From the NCBI RefSeq assembly GCF_000285835.1, contig NZ_HE978612.1, forward strand, positions 1-57,299: a stretch of DNA of 57,299 nt. The letters are read 5' to 3'. Positions 37,675-46,780 of the stretch are shown piece by piece (position 1 is the stretch's first letter; the number at the start of each line of letters is the position of its first letter). The notes below the pieces were generated by a model. That model worked only from the letters and a program-made list of their open reading frames with translations. It made no database searches and was not told the DNA's origin. Position numbers and translations under genes: made by a program. This DNA is from Brevibacterium senegalense (GTDB taxonomy: Bacteria; Actinomycetota; Actinomycetes; Actinomycetales; Brevibacteriaceae).

Positions 37675-38839
37675 CACGAGCACGCAGACCACTGGATCAC
37701 CGAAGCGCGTCGCTGTCGTGGGAGCCGGCATCGTCGGCACAATGGCCGCGTGGCAGTTGGCCGCACGGGGTCACGTCGTCACGGTCTTCGACCGCTGGAA
37801 CACCCCCAATGACCGCGGGGCGTCCGCGGGCGAATCCCGCATCTTCCGCACTCTCTACAAGGAGGGCCCGGAATACGTCGCCTTCATCCAGCGCGCGGGT
37901 GAACTCTGGAAGGAGCTCGAAGCAGCCCAGGACACGCACGTGCTGGACTGGTGCGGCGGCCTCACCATCGGGCGTTCCGATCACCCGGACGTGCGCGCGG
38001 TCCTCGACTGCGCCGACGAACTGGAGCTCGAGCACCGCGTGCTCGATGCCGCCGCGATGCGCGAGGAGTTCCCCGCCTACGGCGTCGACGACGATGAGAT
38101 CGGCGTCTTCGATCCGAACGCAGGGGTCTTCCGTCCGGAGCTCGCGGTGCTCGCCGCTCGCGACGAGAGCGTCCGGCTGGGGGCGACCTACCGCACCTAC
38201 TCCGAGGTCCTCAACATCCGCCCGTTCGCCGATCGCGTCGTGGTGTACACGGGTGAGGGCGCCGAGTCCTTCGACTCGGTCGTCGTCGCCACGGGGCCGT
38301 GGGCAGGCGCTCTGTCCGGCCTCGGTGAAGGGATCATCCGGAACAAGCAGCTGGTCGGCAGCTGGTTCCCGGTCCGCGATGCTGAGATCCACGCACCCGC
38401 CCGGATGCCGATCTCCGTCCGCCGCCATCCGGAGGGGGCGTTCTCAGCATTCCCCTGCCTGGACGGGATGGGCGTCAAGATCCTGAACCACCACCTCGAA
38501 TGGCCGCCCCTCGACAGCCCGGAGGAGCTGCAGCGGTACATCGATCCGGACTTCGTCCGCTCGACCGAGGCCGCCGTCGCCCGTCTCATGCCGCACCTCG
38601 ACTCGACCGCCGTCCGCGTATCCACCTGGACGGAGGGCTTCAGCCCCGACGGTGCGCCCATCGTGGGCCCCAGCCAGGTCGATGACCGGATCATTCTGGC
38701 CGTCGGCATGTCCGGCCAGGGCTTCAAATTCTCTCCCATGGTCGGCTCAGTAGTCGCCGACTACGTCACCACGGGATCGTCCACCGATGCGCTCGCCATC
38801 ATGGACCCGACCCGCTTCACGTCAGGAGCCGCCTCATGA
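37664..38839 (+). CDS. FAD-dependent oxidase, sarcosine oxidase/SolA-like
   Basis: A 391-residue DAO-fold flavoprotein: VAVVGAGIVGTMAAWQLAARGH at the N-terminus, GASAGESRIFR, then the C-terminal DRIILAVGMSGQGFKFSPMVG. The layout is that of monomeric sarcosine oxidase or N-methyltryptophan oxidase, which demethylate N-methyl amino acids. By hand alignment, the Cys that binds FAD covalently in those enzymes is replaced by Trp322 (STWTEGFSPDG), so FAD is probably bound non-covalently. Start is TTG at 37664, with GGAGG 9 nt upstream inside the GntR gene. It overlaps the symporter gene by ATGA. Confidence 0.82.
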   Translation: MSADTSTQTTGSPKRVAVVGAGIVGTMAAWQLAARGHVVTVFDRWNTPNDRGASAGESRIFRTLYKEGPEYVAFIQRAGELWKELEAAQDTHVLDWCGGLTIGRSDHPDVRAVLDCADELELEHRVLDAAAMREEFPAYGVDDDEIGVFDPNAGVFRPELAVLAARDESVRLGATYRTYSEVLNIRPFADRVVVYTGEGAESFDSVVVATGPWAGALSGLGEGIIRNKQLVGSWFPVRDAEIHAPARMPISVRRHPEGAFSAFPCLDGMGVKILNHHLEWPPLDSPEELQRYIDPDFVRSTEAAVARLMPHLDSTAVRVSTWTEGFSPDGAPIVGPSQVDDRIILAVGMSGQGFKFSPMVGSVVADYVTTGSSTDALAIMDPTRFTSGAAS

Positions 38840-40311
38840 ATCCGGGCACCATCGCACTCATCGGCGTCACTGCCGCCATCGTCCTGGGCATCGGCGCGTG
38901 GATCTCCTTCTATGTCAGCAAGAAGAATGACACGGAGGAGGACTGGCTGGTGGGCGGACGCAGCCTGCCGATGTACGTCGTCGCCTTCACGCAGTACGCG
39001 ACAGCCGTGGGCGGCGGCGTCCTGGTCGCACACGTGGGCATCGGCTATGCCTGGGGACTGTCCGTCTTCTGGTACGAGCTCTTCGTCGTGGCCGGCATGC
39101 TCATCATCGCGAGCTTCGCGAACTGGCTGCGCAAAGGGCGGTTCTCGACGATTCCCGAGGTCTTCACCCGCCTCTACGGCAGGCACAAGACACTCCTGAC
39201 GATCGTCGCGCTCGCCGTCATCGTCGTGCCGTTCGGCTGGCTGGCCACGCAGTTCGTCGCCTTCGCGAACCTCTTCAGCGAGGTGACCGGCATCCCCTTC
39301 ACGCCGCTCATCATCTCGATGGCGATCATCAGCCTGCTGTTCGTCCTGCCCGGCGGCCTCACCTCCGTGGCGTGGTCGGACTTCTTCTTCGGGGTGTTCA
39401 TGGTGGGCACTTCCATCGTCATCGCCGTCTACGCCGTCATGAGTGCAGGCGGTTGGGGCGCGGTCGTCGAACGTGTGCCGGACGACTTCTTCACGATGCC
39501 GCAGGGCCTCACTTTGGCCGGTGCGGGAACGATCGTCCTCTGGTTCTTCGCGATCGTGCCCGGCACCCTCACGAACCAGCTCTACTACCAGCGCGTCTTC
39601 GCGTCGAAGAGCGGCAAGGACGCTCGCTCCTCCCTGTACCTGGGCGCCATCATGGTCATGATCGCCGGGGTGTACGCGTTCTTCATCGGAGTCTCCATCC
39701 GTGCGTTGAATCCCTCGATGGGCGAAGACGGCCGTGAGATGGCCGCCGGTTGGTTCCTCACACAGGTGCCCACCTGGCTGCTGGCGCTCTACGGTGCCTT
39801 CCTCATGGCGACGATCGTCTCCACCACCGGCTCCGCGCTGCAGTCCGTCGTCGCCAATCTCATCAATGATCTGCGCGGGGCCTTCCTGCGTGAGAAGACC
39901 ACGCAGAAGCAGACGATCGCCCTCTCACGGTGGTGCACCGTGGGCGTGACCGCCATCGCCGCGGTCCTCGCGATCGTGTACCCGAGGGCTCTGGACTGGC
40001 TCGTGGCCACGTACGCCTACTCCGCCTCGATCCTCGCAGTGCCGATGCTGGTGGGCATCATCCTGGCCCGTCGCTACCGGCTGAGGGTCGAGGTGGCCTT
40101 CACATCCATGATCGTGGGGCTGGTGGGCTGCGCAATCGCACACGTGATGGGGACGACCGTCCCCTACGCGGTGTTCGGCATCGTTGCGAGCGCCGTCGCC
40201 TACGCGATCGCGGTTGCGGTCTGGAAGCCGATCCGCGTTGAGGCCGGCATCGCACCCGATGGAACTGAGAGCGGCAAGCCAGTCGCCGTCCAAGAAGGAG
40301 GACAGGCATGA
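38836..40311 (+). CDS. Sodium:solute symporter (SSS family)
   Basis: A 491-residue transporter with about 13 TM segments. Motifs: DWLVGGRSLPMYVVAFTQYAT, ARRYRL near the C-terminus, and GTLTNQLYYQRVFASK in the middle, which matches the SSS core. It is overlapped by ATGA on both sides with the two FAD oxidase genes, so it almost surely imports their substrate. It differs from the acetate-type ActP at 20639 and is closer to proline/pantothenate-like members. The specific substrate is unknown. Confidence 0.9.
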   Translation: MNPGTIALIGVTAAIVLGIGAWISFYVSKKNDTEEDWLVGGRSLPMYVVAFTQYATAVGGGVLVAHVGIGYAWGLSVFWYELFVVAGMLIIASFANWLRKGRFSTIPEVFTRLYGRHKTLLTIVALAVIVVPFGWLATQFVAFANLFSEVTGIPFTPLIISMAIISLLFVLPGGLTSVAWSDFFFGVFMVGTSIVIAVYAVMSAGGWGAVVERVPDDFFTMPQGLTLAGAGTIVLWFFAIVPGTLTNQLYYQRVFASKSGKDARSSLYLGAIMVMIAGVYAFFIGVSIRALNPSMGEDGREMAAGWFLTQVPTWLLALYGAFLMATIVSTTGSALQSVVANLINDLRGAFLREKTTQKQTIALSRWCTVGVTAIAAVLAIVYPRALDWLVATYAYSASILAVPMLVGIILARRYRLRVEVAFTSMIVGLVGCAIAHVMGTTVPYAVFGIVASAVAYAIAVAVWKPIRVEAGIAPDGTESGKPVAVQEGGQA

Positions 40312-41462
40312 AAGCCATCGTCATCGGCGCGGGGGTCCTGGGCCTGACCGCTGCGCACCAGCTGACCCGGCGCGGCCATGAGGTGGTCCTCCTGGAGAAG
40401 GAGGAGCCCTATGCGGGCGCGAGCCACCGGTCGTTCGCCTGGCTGAATGCGAACAACAAGTTCCCGGAGTCCTACTATCGGATCAATCGGGAGGGGATCG
40501 ACGAGCACGCGCGGCTGCAGGAGAGCCTGCCGTCGGAACGGACGTGGCTGCATCAGTCCGGCAACCTGCTCGTCGATTTCAGCGAGACGCGCGCAGAGAC
40601 GTACGCGAAGCGCACGGAGGATGCTCAGGGGATGGGATACCCGGTCGAGACCGTCGACACCGCCCGACTGCGGGAACTCGAGCCCGCGGTCGAGTGGCCG
40701 GACGAGCTGGACTCCGCTCTCCACTACCCGGTGGAGGGATGGCTGGACAACGACGTGCTGGGGGAGGAGCTGGTGCGGAACCTCGCCGAGGCCGGGGTCG
40801 CCGTCCAGAAGGCCGAAGTCGTACGTCTGGCATCCGATGACTCCGGTGCTCAGGTGGAGCTGTCCGACGGCTCGGTGCTCGTGGCGGACGCCGTCGTCCT
40901 GGCGACCGGTGCGTGGTCGCGGGAACTGGCCGCGGCCTCGGGACTGTTCGTTCCGGTCGCAGACCTTGCCGAGCAGTCTCCTCGCACGCACAGCCTCCTG
41001 GGGCTGACGCAACCGGTCGACATTCCTCTGCAGAGAGTCATCATCTCCGACCGCGTGAACGTCCGCCCTCGACATGACGGCCGCATGTGGGTCCAGGTCG
41101 GTCGTCTCGAAGACCGGGTCTCGGAGGGCGAGAATCCGCAGATGCTGGCTGAGGTCGCCGAGGTCATGGAGGGTGAGCTGAAGAGACTCTTCGGACAGGA
41201 CGTCCCGATGGAGCGGGTCATCTATTCCGGCCGGAGCTTTCCGGAGGATGGACACTCGATCATCGGGTTCCTCGACGATGCACGGAAGATCTACGCCGTC
41301 GTCACGCACTCCGGCATGACGCTGGGGCCGCTGTTCGGGCGGCTCACGGCCGAGGAGCTGGAGGGGCAGGAGTCACCGCTGCTGTCGGACTTCCGCCCCT
41401 CCCGGTTCACCGAGGGCGAGGTCGAGTCCGCCGATCTCGACTACTTCATCGGGAGGCAGTGA
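40308..41462 (+). CDS. FAD-dependent oxidoreductase, DadA-like
   Basis: A 384-residue DAO-fold flavoprotein. IVIGAGVLGLTAAHQLTRRGH is the FAD-binding motif and ASHRSFAWLNANN follows. The C-terminus has VTHSGMTLGPLFGRLTAEEL, as in D-amino-acid dehydrogenase and glycine-oxidase-like enzymes. It is the last gene of the GntR operon, beside a second FAD oxidase and a symporter. The pair may act in sequence, for example N-demethylation then deamination; that is inference. Confidence 0.85.
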   Translation: MKAIVIGAGVLGLTAAHQLTRRGHEVVLLEKEEPYAGASHRSFAWLNANNKFPESYYRINREGIDEHARLQESLPSERTWLHQSGNLLVDFSETRAETYAKRTEDAQGMGYPVETVDTARLRELEPAVEWPDELDSALHYPVEGWLDNDVLGEELVRNLAEAGVAVQKAEVVRLASDDSGAQVELSDGSVLVADAVVLATGAWSRELAAASGLFVPVADLAEQSPRTHSLLGLTQPVDIPLQRVIISDRVNVRPRHDGRMWVQVGRLEDRVSEGENPQMLAEVAEVMEGELKRLFGQDVPMERVIYSGRSFPEDGHSIIGFLDDARKIYAVVTHSGMTLGPLFGRLTAEELEGQESPLLSDFRPSRFTEGEVESADLDYFIGRQ

Positions 41463-41488
41463 GCTTCATTCTCCCGACAGACCGCCGG

Positions 41489-42175
41489 TCAGGACGCTGA
41501 CTGCCGGCTCACCATCTCTGCGATCCAGGTGGGTGCGAACGGCGAGGTGCAGTTGGGCGGGGTCGGGTAGTCCTTGAGGACCTCCAGCCGCTCGCCGATC
41601 CCTACCGCGCGGTCGCGATGCTCCGGATGCGTGATCCCGATCTGCGCCAGACACGTGTTCATCTCCCACTGGAGCCTGTCCGGTGCGTCCTTCATCTGCG
41701 ACTCGATCGTGTCGAGCAGGCCCGCCAGGTCCAGCAACTCCGGTGTCTTGACGAGGGCCTTGGAGGTGAGCGCCCACCCCGCGCTCGCCACGATCGGATC
41801 CGCGTCCGCCAGCCAGGCGGTGCGCAGCTCTTCCGTGTGCCTGCTCTTCGCGACGACGTAGTTCACCAGCCAGTCGTGCACCTTGCGGGTGCGCGTCTGA
41901 CGGATCATCCGATCGAGCTCGTCGTGCTCGAAGGCCTTGGGCCGGCAGATGAGTGTGGTGAGCAGCCGTGCGGCCGCGTCATCCGTCTCCCACAGCTCCA
42001 GTGCCAGTTCGTGCTGGGTCTTCAGCCGCTTCGCCAGTGCACGCAGGTCGGCCAGCTTCACCGCGTGCCGATCGCCGTGGCGCTCGTTCACCGCGAGCGT
42101 CCTCGGATCCGCCATCGCTTCGAGTTCGGCACGGACCTGGGCGAGAGTCATGCTGGCCGGTACTGCTGTCGCCAC
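41489..42175 (-). CDS. DNA alkylation repair protein, AlkD-like
   Basis: A 228-residue all-helical protein of the AlkD/HEAT-repeat family. Signatures: ERHGDRHAVKLADLRALAKRLK, HELALELWETDDAAARLL, DWLVNYVV and LQWEMNTCLAQIGI. AlkD removes 3- and 7-alkylpurines. The helical repeats are present, but I cannot confirm every catalytic residue, so some relaxed function is possible. The GTG start follows AGGAGG by 7 nt. It converges on the oxidase operon and lies 100 bp downstream of the amidase. Confidence 0.8.
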   Translation of the reverse strand: MATAVPASMTLAQVRAELEAMADPRTLAVNERHGDRHAVKLADLRALAKRLKTQHELALELWETDDAAARLLTTLICRPKAFEHDELDRMIRQTRTRKVHDWLVNYVVAKSRHTEELRTAWLADADPIVASAGWALTSKALVKTPELLDLAGLLDTIESQMKDAPDRLQWEMNTCLAQIGITHPEHRDRAVGIGERLEVLKDYPTPPNCTSPFAPTWIAEMVSRQSAS

Positions 42176-42275
42176 GATGCTTCCTCCTGGAGATGGGAAC
42201 CGGCGGGAGAAGACAAGCCTATCCGCCGCGCACAGTCGCGGTGCGTGCGGCGGACAGGCGGATTCTCCTCGCTGA

Positions 42276-43661
42276 TCACACCTGCGGACGCCGCAGGTGG
42301 TGGTCCGTCGCCCGCTGGTAGGCGACGCCGGCGGCCAGGAGGGCGGCCTCGGCGAAAGCGGGACCCACGAACTGGACGCCCAGCGGCGTGCCGCGACCCG
42401 TGAACCCCGACGGCAGGGTGAGGGCCGGTAGGCCCGCCAGGTCGATCGGGGCGGTGGGGCCGGTGACCTGCTCGAAGAGCTCCGTGCCTGCTTCCAGCCC
42501 GTTCATCTCCTCGATCGTGGGCGAGGCCTTGCCCACTGATGGCAGCAGGAGGATGTCGATGTCGTCCATGAGCCGGTTCATCGCGCCGGTGAAGTGGCGG
42601 CGGCGCTGCTGCATCCGCTCGAGATCCAGGACGTCGAGGGACCGGCCCAGTTCGATGAGTCCGGCCAGCGCGGGACCGTACTCGGCCTTGCGGGAGGGAT
42701 ACGTATCCCCGTGAGCCAGCGCGGTCTCGACACCGCACAGCGCGGACCAGTCCGCGGCGACGGTCATGAAGTCCGGCGCCTGGACCTCGACGACGCGCCA
42801 GCCCAGGTCCGACAGCTCGCTCTGGACGGAGGCCAGCATCGACTGGGTCTCCGGGTCGAAGCGGGCGTTGAGATCCGGGTCGATGCCGACGACCGGGGAG
42901 CGGTCCAGCTCCAGGTGGGCCGCGTAGTCGGGGACGGGGCGGGAGGAAGAGGTGGGGTCGGCCGGGTCCCAGCCGGCGATGACGGTCATCATGAGCGCCG
43001 AATCGCGGGCGCTGCGTGTCATCGGTCCGATGTGATCGAGGCTGGGAGCGAGCGGGAAGACACCTGCACGACTGACGCGTCCCCAGGTGGGCTTGAGGCC
43101 GGTGACACCGTTCGCGCCGGACGGCAGACGGATCGATCCGCCGGTGTCCGACCCCAGGGTGCCGAACGCCAGACCCGCCGCGACGGAGACACCCGACCCG
43201 CTGGAGGACACTCCCGACCAGGTGTCCGCATTCCACGGATTCACCGGAGTGGGCAGATCCGGGTGATGGGCGGAGAAGGCGCCCTCCGTCATCCGCACCT
43301 TCCCCAGGAGGACACTTCCGGCCGCGCGCAGCCGTGCAGCCACCGTCCCGTCTGCGTCCGGGACATGATCTCCGTGGACGGTGGTGCCCGCAGCGGTCGT
43401 GATCCCCTCCGTCTCCACCAGGTCCTTGAGCGCCAGCGGCACTCCGTGGAGCGGTCCCCGCCACCCGCCGCGGGAGATCTGCTCATCTGCGGCTGCGGCG
43501 TCCGCCAGCGCGCGCTCGCGGGTGACGACTGCAAAGGACTGGAGTGCGGGGTCGAGCGCGTCGATGCGCTCGAGCATCGCGGTGGTCACCTCTGTGGACG
43601 TGAGGCGTCCGGTGCGCAGCTGCTCCGACAGTTCGGCGATGTCCAGGAATTCGACGGTCAT
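42276..43661 (-). CDS. Amidase (amidase-signature family)
   Basis: A 461-residue amidase. The triad is Lys79 (PLALKDLVE), the serine run 152-154 (GVSSSGSG) and nucleophile Ser176 (DTGGSIRLP). It is shorter than the GatA of this window and diverged from it, so it is a catabolic amidase or hydrolase of small amides rather than a tRNA subunit. It may be a separate unit, because a hairpin lies between it and the upstream TRAP gene. A hairpin also marks its 3' end. Confidence 0.9.
   Translation of the reverse strand: MTVEFLDIAELSEQLRTGRLTSTEVTTAMLERIDALDPALQSFAVVTRERALADAAAADEQISRGGWRGPLHGVPLALKDLVETEGITTAAGTTVHGDHVPDADGTVAARLRAAGSVLLGKVRMTEGAFSAHHPDLPTPVNPWNADTWSGVSSSGSGVSVAAGLAFGTLGSDTGGSIRLPSGANGVTGLKPTWGRVSRAGVFPLAPSLDHIGPMTRSARDSALMMTVIAGWDPADPTSSSRPVPDYAAHLELDRSPVVGIDPDLNARFDPETQSMLASVQSELSDLGWRVVEVQAPDFMTVAADWSALCGVETALAHGDTYPSRKAEYGPALAGLIELGRSLDVLDLERMQQRRRHFTGAMNRLMDDIDILLLPSVGKASPTIEEMNGLEAGTELFEQVTGPTAPIDLAGLPALTLPSGFTGRGTPLGVQFVGPAFAEAALLAAGVAYQRATDHHLRRPQV
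42279..42299 (-). terminator. Hairpin at the amidase 3' end
   Basis: A 9-bp perfect stem CACCTGCGG/CCGCAGGTG with a 3-nt loop. It sits within the last codons of the amidase next to its stop. Confidence 0.45.
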
Positions 43662-43742
43662 GACTTCGATGTCCTTCCGTTGTGCCAGGTGAGAGCCGAT
43701 CTCCCTGGGAAAGCACAGACGATCCTGACCCTAGCAGTGACA

Positions 43743-43782
43743 GATCAGGCCGGACCCCGCTCGTGCGGGATCCGGCCTGATC
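43743..43782 (-). terminator. Terminator after the TRAP binding-protein gene
   Basis: An 18-nt stem (43743-43760 with 43765-43782) with one mismatch and a TCGT loop, placed 35 nt after the TRAP stop. Confidence 0.8.
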
Positions 43783-43793
43783 GTCAGAGGACG

Positions 43794-43824
43794 GTGCGGT
43801 CAGCTGGACCGTGCGGTCAGCTGG
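43794..43824. repeat. Tandem 17-bp duplication at the TRAP gene end
   Basis: GTGCGGTCAGCTGG appears at 43794-43807 and again at 43811-43824. The second copy includes the TRAP gene's stop codon. It is a simple recent slip duplication, mostly outside the coding part. Confidence 0.6.
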
Positions 43825-45109
43825 GACGGTGCGGGAGCATGATCTCCTCGAAGTACGCCTCGCCGTACGCGTCGAGGTACTCGACGTCGTCGACCGGGTA
43901 CCACTCGTCGTAGTCGGAGAAGGTGCCCTCGTCCTCGTAGCCCAGGTCCGCGGCCACGTCGCGCCACTTGTCGACGGCCTCGGGGATCGCGTCCGCGCTG
44001 CCCTCGGGCAGGCGGCCCTCCTCGACCTCCGCCTCGACGAGACCCTGCGAGGCCTCCTTGAGGCTGGACTGCATGTCCGCGTCCATCTCCGTGAAGGTGC
44101 CGTCCTGCTCGCGGACCGTCTGCGCGGCGACGTAGTTGCCCTCGACGTCACCGCGGCGGGACTGGACGAACTCGTCCTTCATCGAGTCGAAGACGAGCTG
44201 CTGGACCGCCAGCGGCCAGGACTGCCACGCGCTGCCGGCGTACACGCCGCCGGGGCCGCGGGCGAAGGTCACCTCCGTCGTGTAGCTGATGTGCGGGGCG
44301 ACCTCCAGGAAGCCGCCGGCGTCCGCAGCGAGTGTCGTCGACAGGGTGCAGTCGACGGTGCCGCGCTGCAGCGCCTCGAAGGTCTCCGTGTACTGGAGGG
44401 AGACGGGGGAGGAATCGAGGGCGTTGAGCTGGGAGGTCTGAGCCTGCGAGGAGGCCCGCACCTGGGTGCCGTCCCAGTCATCGGCATCCTCATGCGGGGT
44501 GCCGCACATCGCTGCGACCGCACCCGCGGAGTTGAAGAGGTTGAGGGGCTCGATGCCCTGGTCGCGGAACTCGCTGACGAGCTGCTCGTCGTTCCACGTG
44601 AGCTCACCGATCGCTGCGTTCGCGGCGAGCTCGTCGACCAGCGGTGAGGCGCCCGTGAGCGTCGTGCCGGTCACCCACGCGTGGAAGACGGGGAACTGGT
44701 CCGGCTGGTAGATGGGGAGCATGTAGGCGATGTCGACGCGGCCGTCGACCAGCGCGTCCGGCAGCTCCGTGTACCCGGCGATGCCCTGCCCGTACGTGGT
44801 GTCGACCGTGATCTTGCCGTCCGACAGGGTCTCGAGGTTCTCGATGAATGCCTGCGAGCGGTAGGCGTCGATGCCCTCCGGGGACTGGGCGGAGGGCTGG
44901 TAGGTGATCGTGATGGGGTCGACGTCTGCGAACGCTGCCTTGATCTCCTCATCGGACGCGCCGTACTCGTAGCCCTCGCCTGAGCCGCCCTGGCCGGCGC
45001 TGCCGGAGCCGCCACCGGCCCCGCCGGCGCAGCCGGACAGGACCACCGCGAGTGCTGCGGCGCCCGCGAGTGCGCGTGGGGTGCGCCGGGAGTTTGTGGA
45101 GTTCGTCAT
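43817..45109 (-). CDS. TRAP-type substrate-binding lipoprotein (DctP-like)
   Basis: A 430-residue lipoprotein with signal peptide and lipobox VLSGC (Cys27), followed by a Gly/Ser linker. The mature part fits TRAP DctP-type binding proteins: ITITYQPSAQSPEGI, QAFIENLETLSDGKITV, VDGRVDIAYMLPIYQPDQFP, and LNALDSSPVSLQYTETFEALQRGTVDC. These bind carboxylates outside the membrane and hand them to DctQM. No DctQ or DctM gene is visible within the window, so it is an orphan here. A minus-strand promoter is proposed at 45223-45251. Confidence 0.85.
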   Translation of the reverse strand: MTNSTNSRRTPRALAGAAALAVVLSGCAGGAGGGSGSAGQGGSGEGYEYGASDEEIKAAFADVDPITITYQPSAQSPEGIDAYRSQAFIENLETLSDGKITVDTTYGQGIAGYTELPDALVDGRVDIAYMLPIYQPDQFPVFHAWVTGTTLTGASPLVDELAANAAIGELTWNDEQLVSEFRDQGIEPLNLFNSAGAVAAMCGTPHEDADDWDGTQVRASSQAQTSQLNALDSSPVSLQYTETFEALQRGTVDCTLSTTLAADAGGFLEVAPHISYTTEVTFARGPGGVYAGSAWQSWPLAVQQLVFDSMKDEFVQSRRGDVEGNYVAAQTVREQDGTFTEMDADMQSSLKEASQGLVEAEVEEGRLPEGSADAIPEAVDKWRDVAADLGYEDEGTFSDYDEWYPVDDVEYLDAYGEAYFEEIMLPHRPS

Positions 45110-45222
45110 CGCCGTTGATTTCCTTGTCTGCTGGACCGCGGGTGCGGTGAACTGCGCGTCCGGCCGCGTCGTCGCGGGGCCGTTCCGTGCGTGTGCCGCT
45201 CTGGGTGAGCGGCTCCCGCCCT

Positions 45223-45251
45223 ATGGTGAACGTTCGATAAGTAGTGGTCAA
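45223..45251 (-). promoter_or_regulatory. Putative promoter of the TRAP gene
   Basis: Reading the minus strand: TTGACC (45246-45251), a 17-bp spacer, CACCAT (45223-45228). The palindrome GAACGTTC (45228-45235) lies in the spacer and may be an operator. A leader of about 110 nt follows. Confidence 0.4.
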
Positions 45252-45281
45252 GAATGTCCGGCTTTTGAGATCAGGGCCGGC

Positions 45282-46436
45282 TCAGCGTCGGCCGCGCACC
45301 GGGGCCGTCATGACGAGCGCGATGAGTGCGGCGGCCGCCGCGGCGACGGGCAGCCCCAGGTGTCCGACGGATGTCAGGACCATCGCCCCCACAACAGGGG
45401 CCGAGGAGATCCCCACGTACATCCCCGTCGAGTACCACGAGAGGATGATCGCCGTTCGGTCCGGGTGCAGCGAGGCGAGGCGGTCCTGCAGGGCGACGAC
45501 GGAGGCGAAGCCGGAGGCTCCCCAGAGGGCGAACACGAATGCGGTCGCGACGAGCGACTCGAGCGAGACGAGCATGAGGAGGAAGGCCGCGATCTCGATG
45601 ACAAGGGCGATCCGCATCGTCTGCAGGTTGCCCTGCGTGTCGACGATCCATCCGCCCAGCTGGTTCCCCACGGCACCCGACAGGCCGAAGACGAGGAGCA
45701 GGAGTGCGAGGATCGCCCCGTCCCCCTGTGTGACGGCCGCGGTCACCTCGCTGCTGAAGACGTAGATGAGGTTGAACGACAGGATCATCATCATGATCGC
45801 GATGATGCCCATGATGACGCGGGCATCCGCGAGGACGCCGATCCGGGCGGACAGCGGCACCCGGGCATTCGTGGGCATGCCGTGCAGCAGGCGCGCGATG
45901 CCCAGCCCCAGGACGGCGCCGAGGCCGGCCAGGCCTCCGATGGCCACGCGCCACGACGTGATCTCCGCCAGACCTGTGCCCAGGGGAGACCCCAGTGCGA
46001 CGGCGAGGGTGAAGCCCAGGGCGACGATCGCCATCGCCCGGCCCTGCCGCCCGGGCACGGCCAGGCGCGGGGCCAGTGCGGTTGCGAGGGGGACCAGTGC
46101 GGCCGCTCCGATGCCGGCGACCGCTCGCGCGATGAAGAAGACGGGGTAGTTCGTCGCGATCGCGGAGACCCCGGTACCCACCGCGAAAACCAGCATGCCC
46201 GCCGCCATGACCCGTTCCGGCGGGACATGCGCCAGCAGCGTGGAGAAGACGGGCGCCAGCACCGCGACGAGGATCGCGTAGGCGCTGATCGCATACCCCA
46301 CGACGGTGGGCGTCACGTCGAGGGAGTCGCCGATCGCGGGCAGGACGCCCGCGAGGACGAAGGCGTTCGTGCCCACGACGAACAGAGCGAAGGCGAGGGT
46401 GCCCAGGCGGAAGCGGGACAGACTGAGGGGGTCCAC
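45282..46436 (-). CDS. MFS transporter (DHA1-like)
   Basis: A 384-residue major facilitator protein with about 12 TM segments. Family features: NAFVLAGVLPAIGDSLDVTPTVVGYAIS in TM1-2, the AHVPPERVMAAGM loop, and a RAVAGIGAAALVPLATALA TM4 motif of drug:H+ antiporters. Likely exports a small molecule or drug; the substrate is unknown. The start is GTG with only a weak Shine-Dalgarno. It is a single gene, with the promoter region 46437-46607 showing no clear box. Confidence 0.88.
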   Translation of the reverse strand: MDPLSLSRFRLGTLAFALFVVGTNAFVLAGVLPAIGDSLDVTPTVVGYAISAYAILVAVLAPVFSTLLAHVPPERVMAAGMLVFAVGTGVSAIATNYPVFFIARAVAGIGAAALVPLATALAPRLAVPGRQGRAMAIVALGFTLAVALGSPLGTGLAEITSWRVAIGGLAGLGAVLGLGIARLLHGMPTNARVPLSARIGVLADARVIMGIIAIMMMILSFNLIYVFSSEVTAAVTQGDGAILALLLLVFGLSGAVGNQLGGWIVDTQGNLQTMRIALVIEIAAFLLMLVSLESLVATAFVFALWGASGFASVVALQDRLASLHPDRTAIILSWYSTGMYVGISSAPVVGAMVLTSVGHLGLPVAAAAAALIALVMTAPVRGRR

Positions 46437-46607
46437 GGTCAGCTCTTCTGTGAGTCGGAGGAGGCCGGGGCCCGGGTCCCGGCTGGTGAGCTGGTCCCCG
46501 GGCCAGTCGCGGATTCACCTCTGAGCCCGCACCCGGCTCTTCCGTCCTATCACGACCACGACATAGGGGAGTGACCTGTCTCACGAGTGGGGCGATCATC
46601 CCTCTGC

Positions 46608-46682
46608 CACGACACGCCGCGAGCGGGTTCGACACGCGAAGGTGGTTCCTGGGCGTGTCAAACACGCTCGCGGCGTGTCGTG
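46608..46682. repeat. 75-bp nested inverted repeat
   Basis: The outer arms are 18 bp and perfect (46608-46625 with 46665-46682). The inner arms are 7 bp (46631-46637 with 46653-46659), around a 15-nt loop. The octamer CGACACGC occurs at 46610 and 46630 and inverted, once with one mismatch, at 46653 and 46673, with 20-bp spacing in each arm. It lies between the 3' end of the repeat-rich protein gene and the 5' region of the MFS gene. It may be a terminator, a multi-site operator or a small mobile element. Confidence 0.8.
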
Positions 46683-46780
46683 GACGGGAGGGGGCAGCAG
46701 GGAGCTGGAGGACGACTCACGGGCGGAGACGACAGCGCCGCCGCTCCTGGAGGAGCAGCGGCGCTGGAGGAAACTGTCCG

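Noticed and set aside
43742..43830. Hairpin plus repeats considered as a small ncRNA
   Set aside because: The position right after the TRAP stop fits a terminator, and the repeat is a plain tandem duplication.
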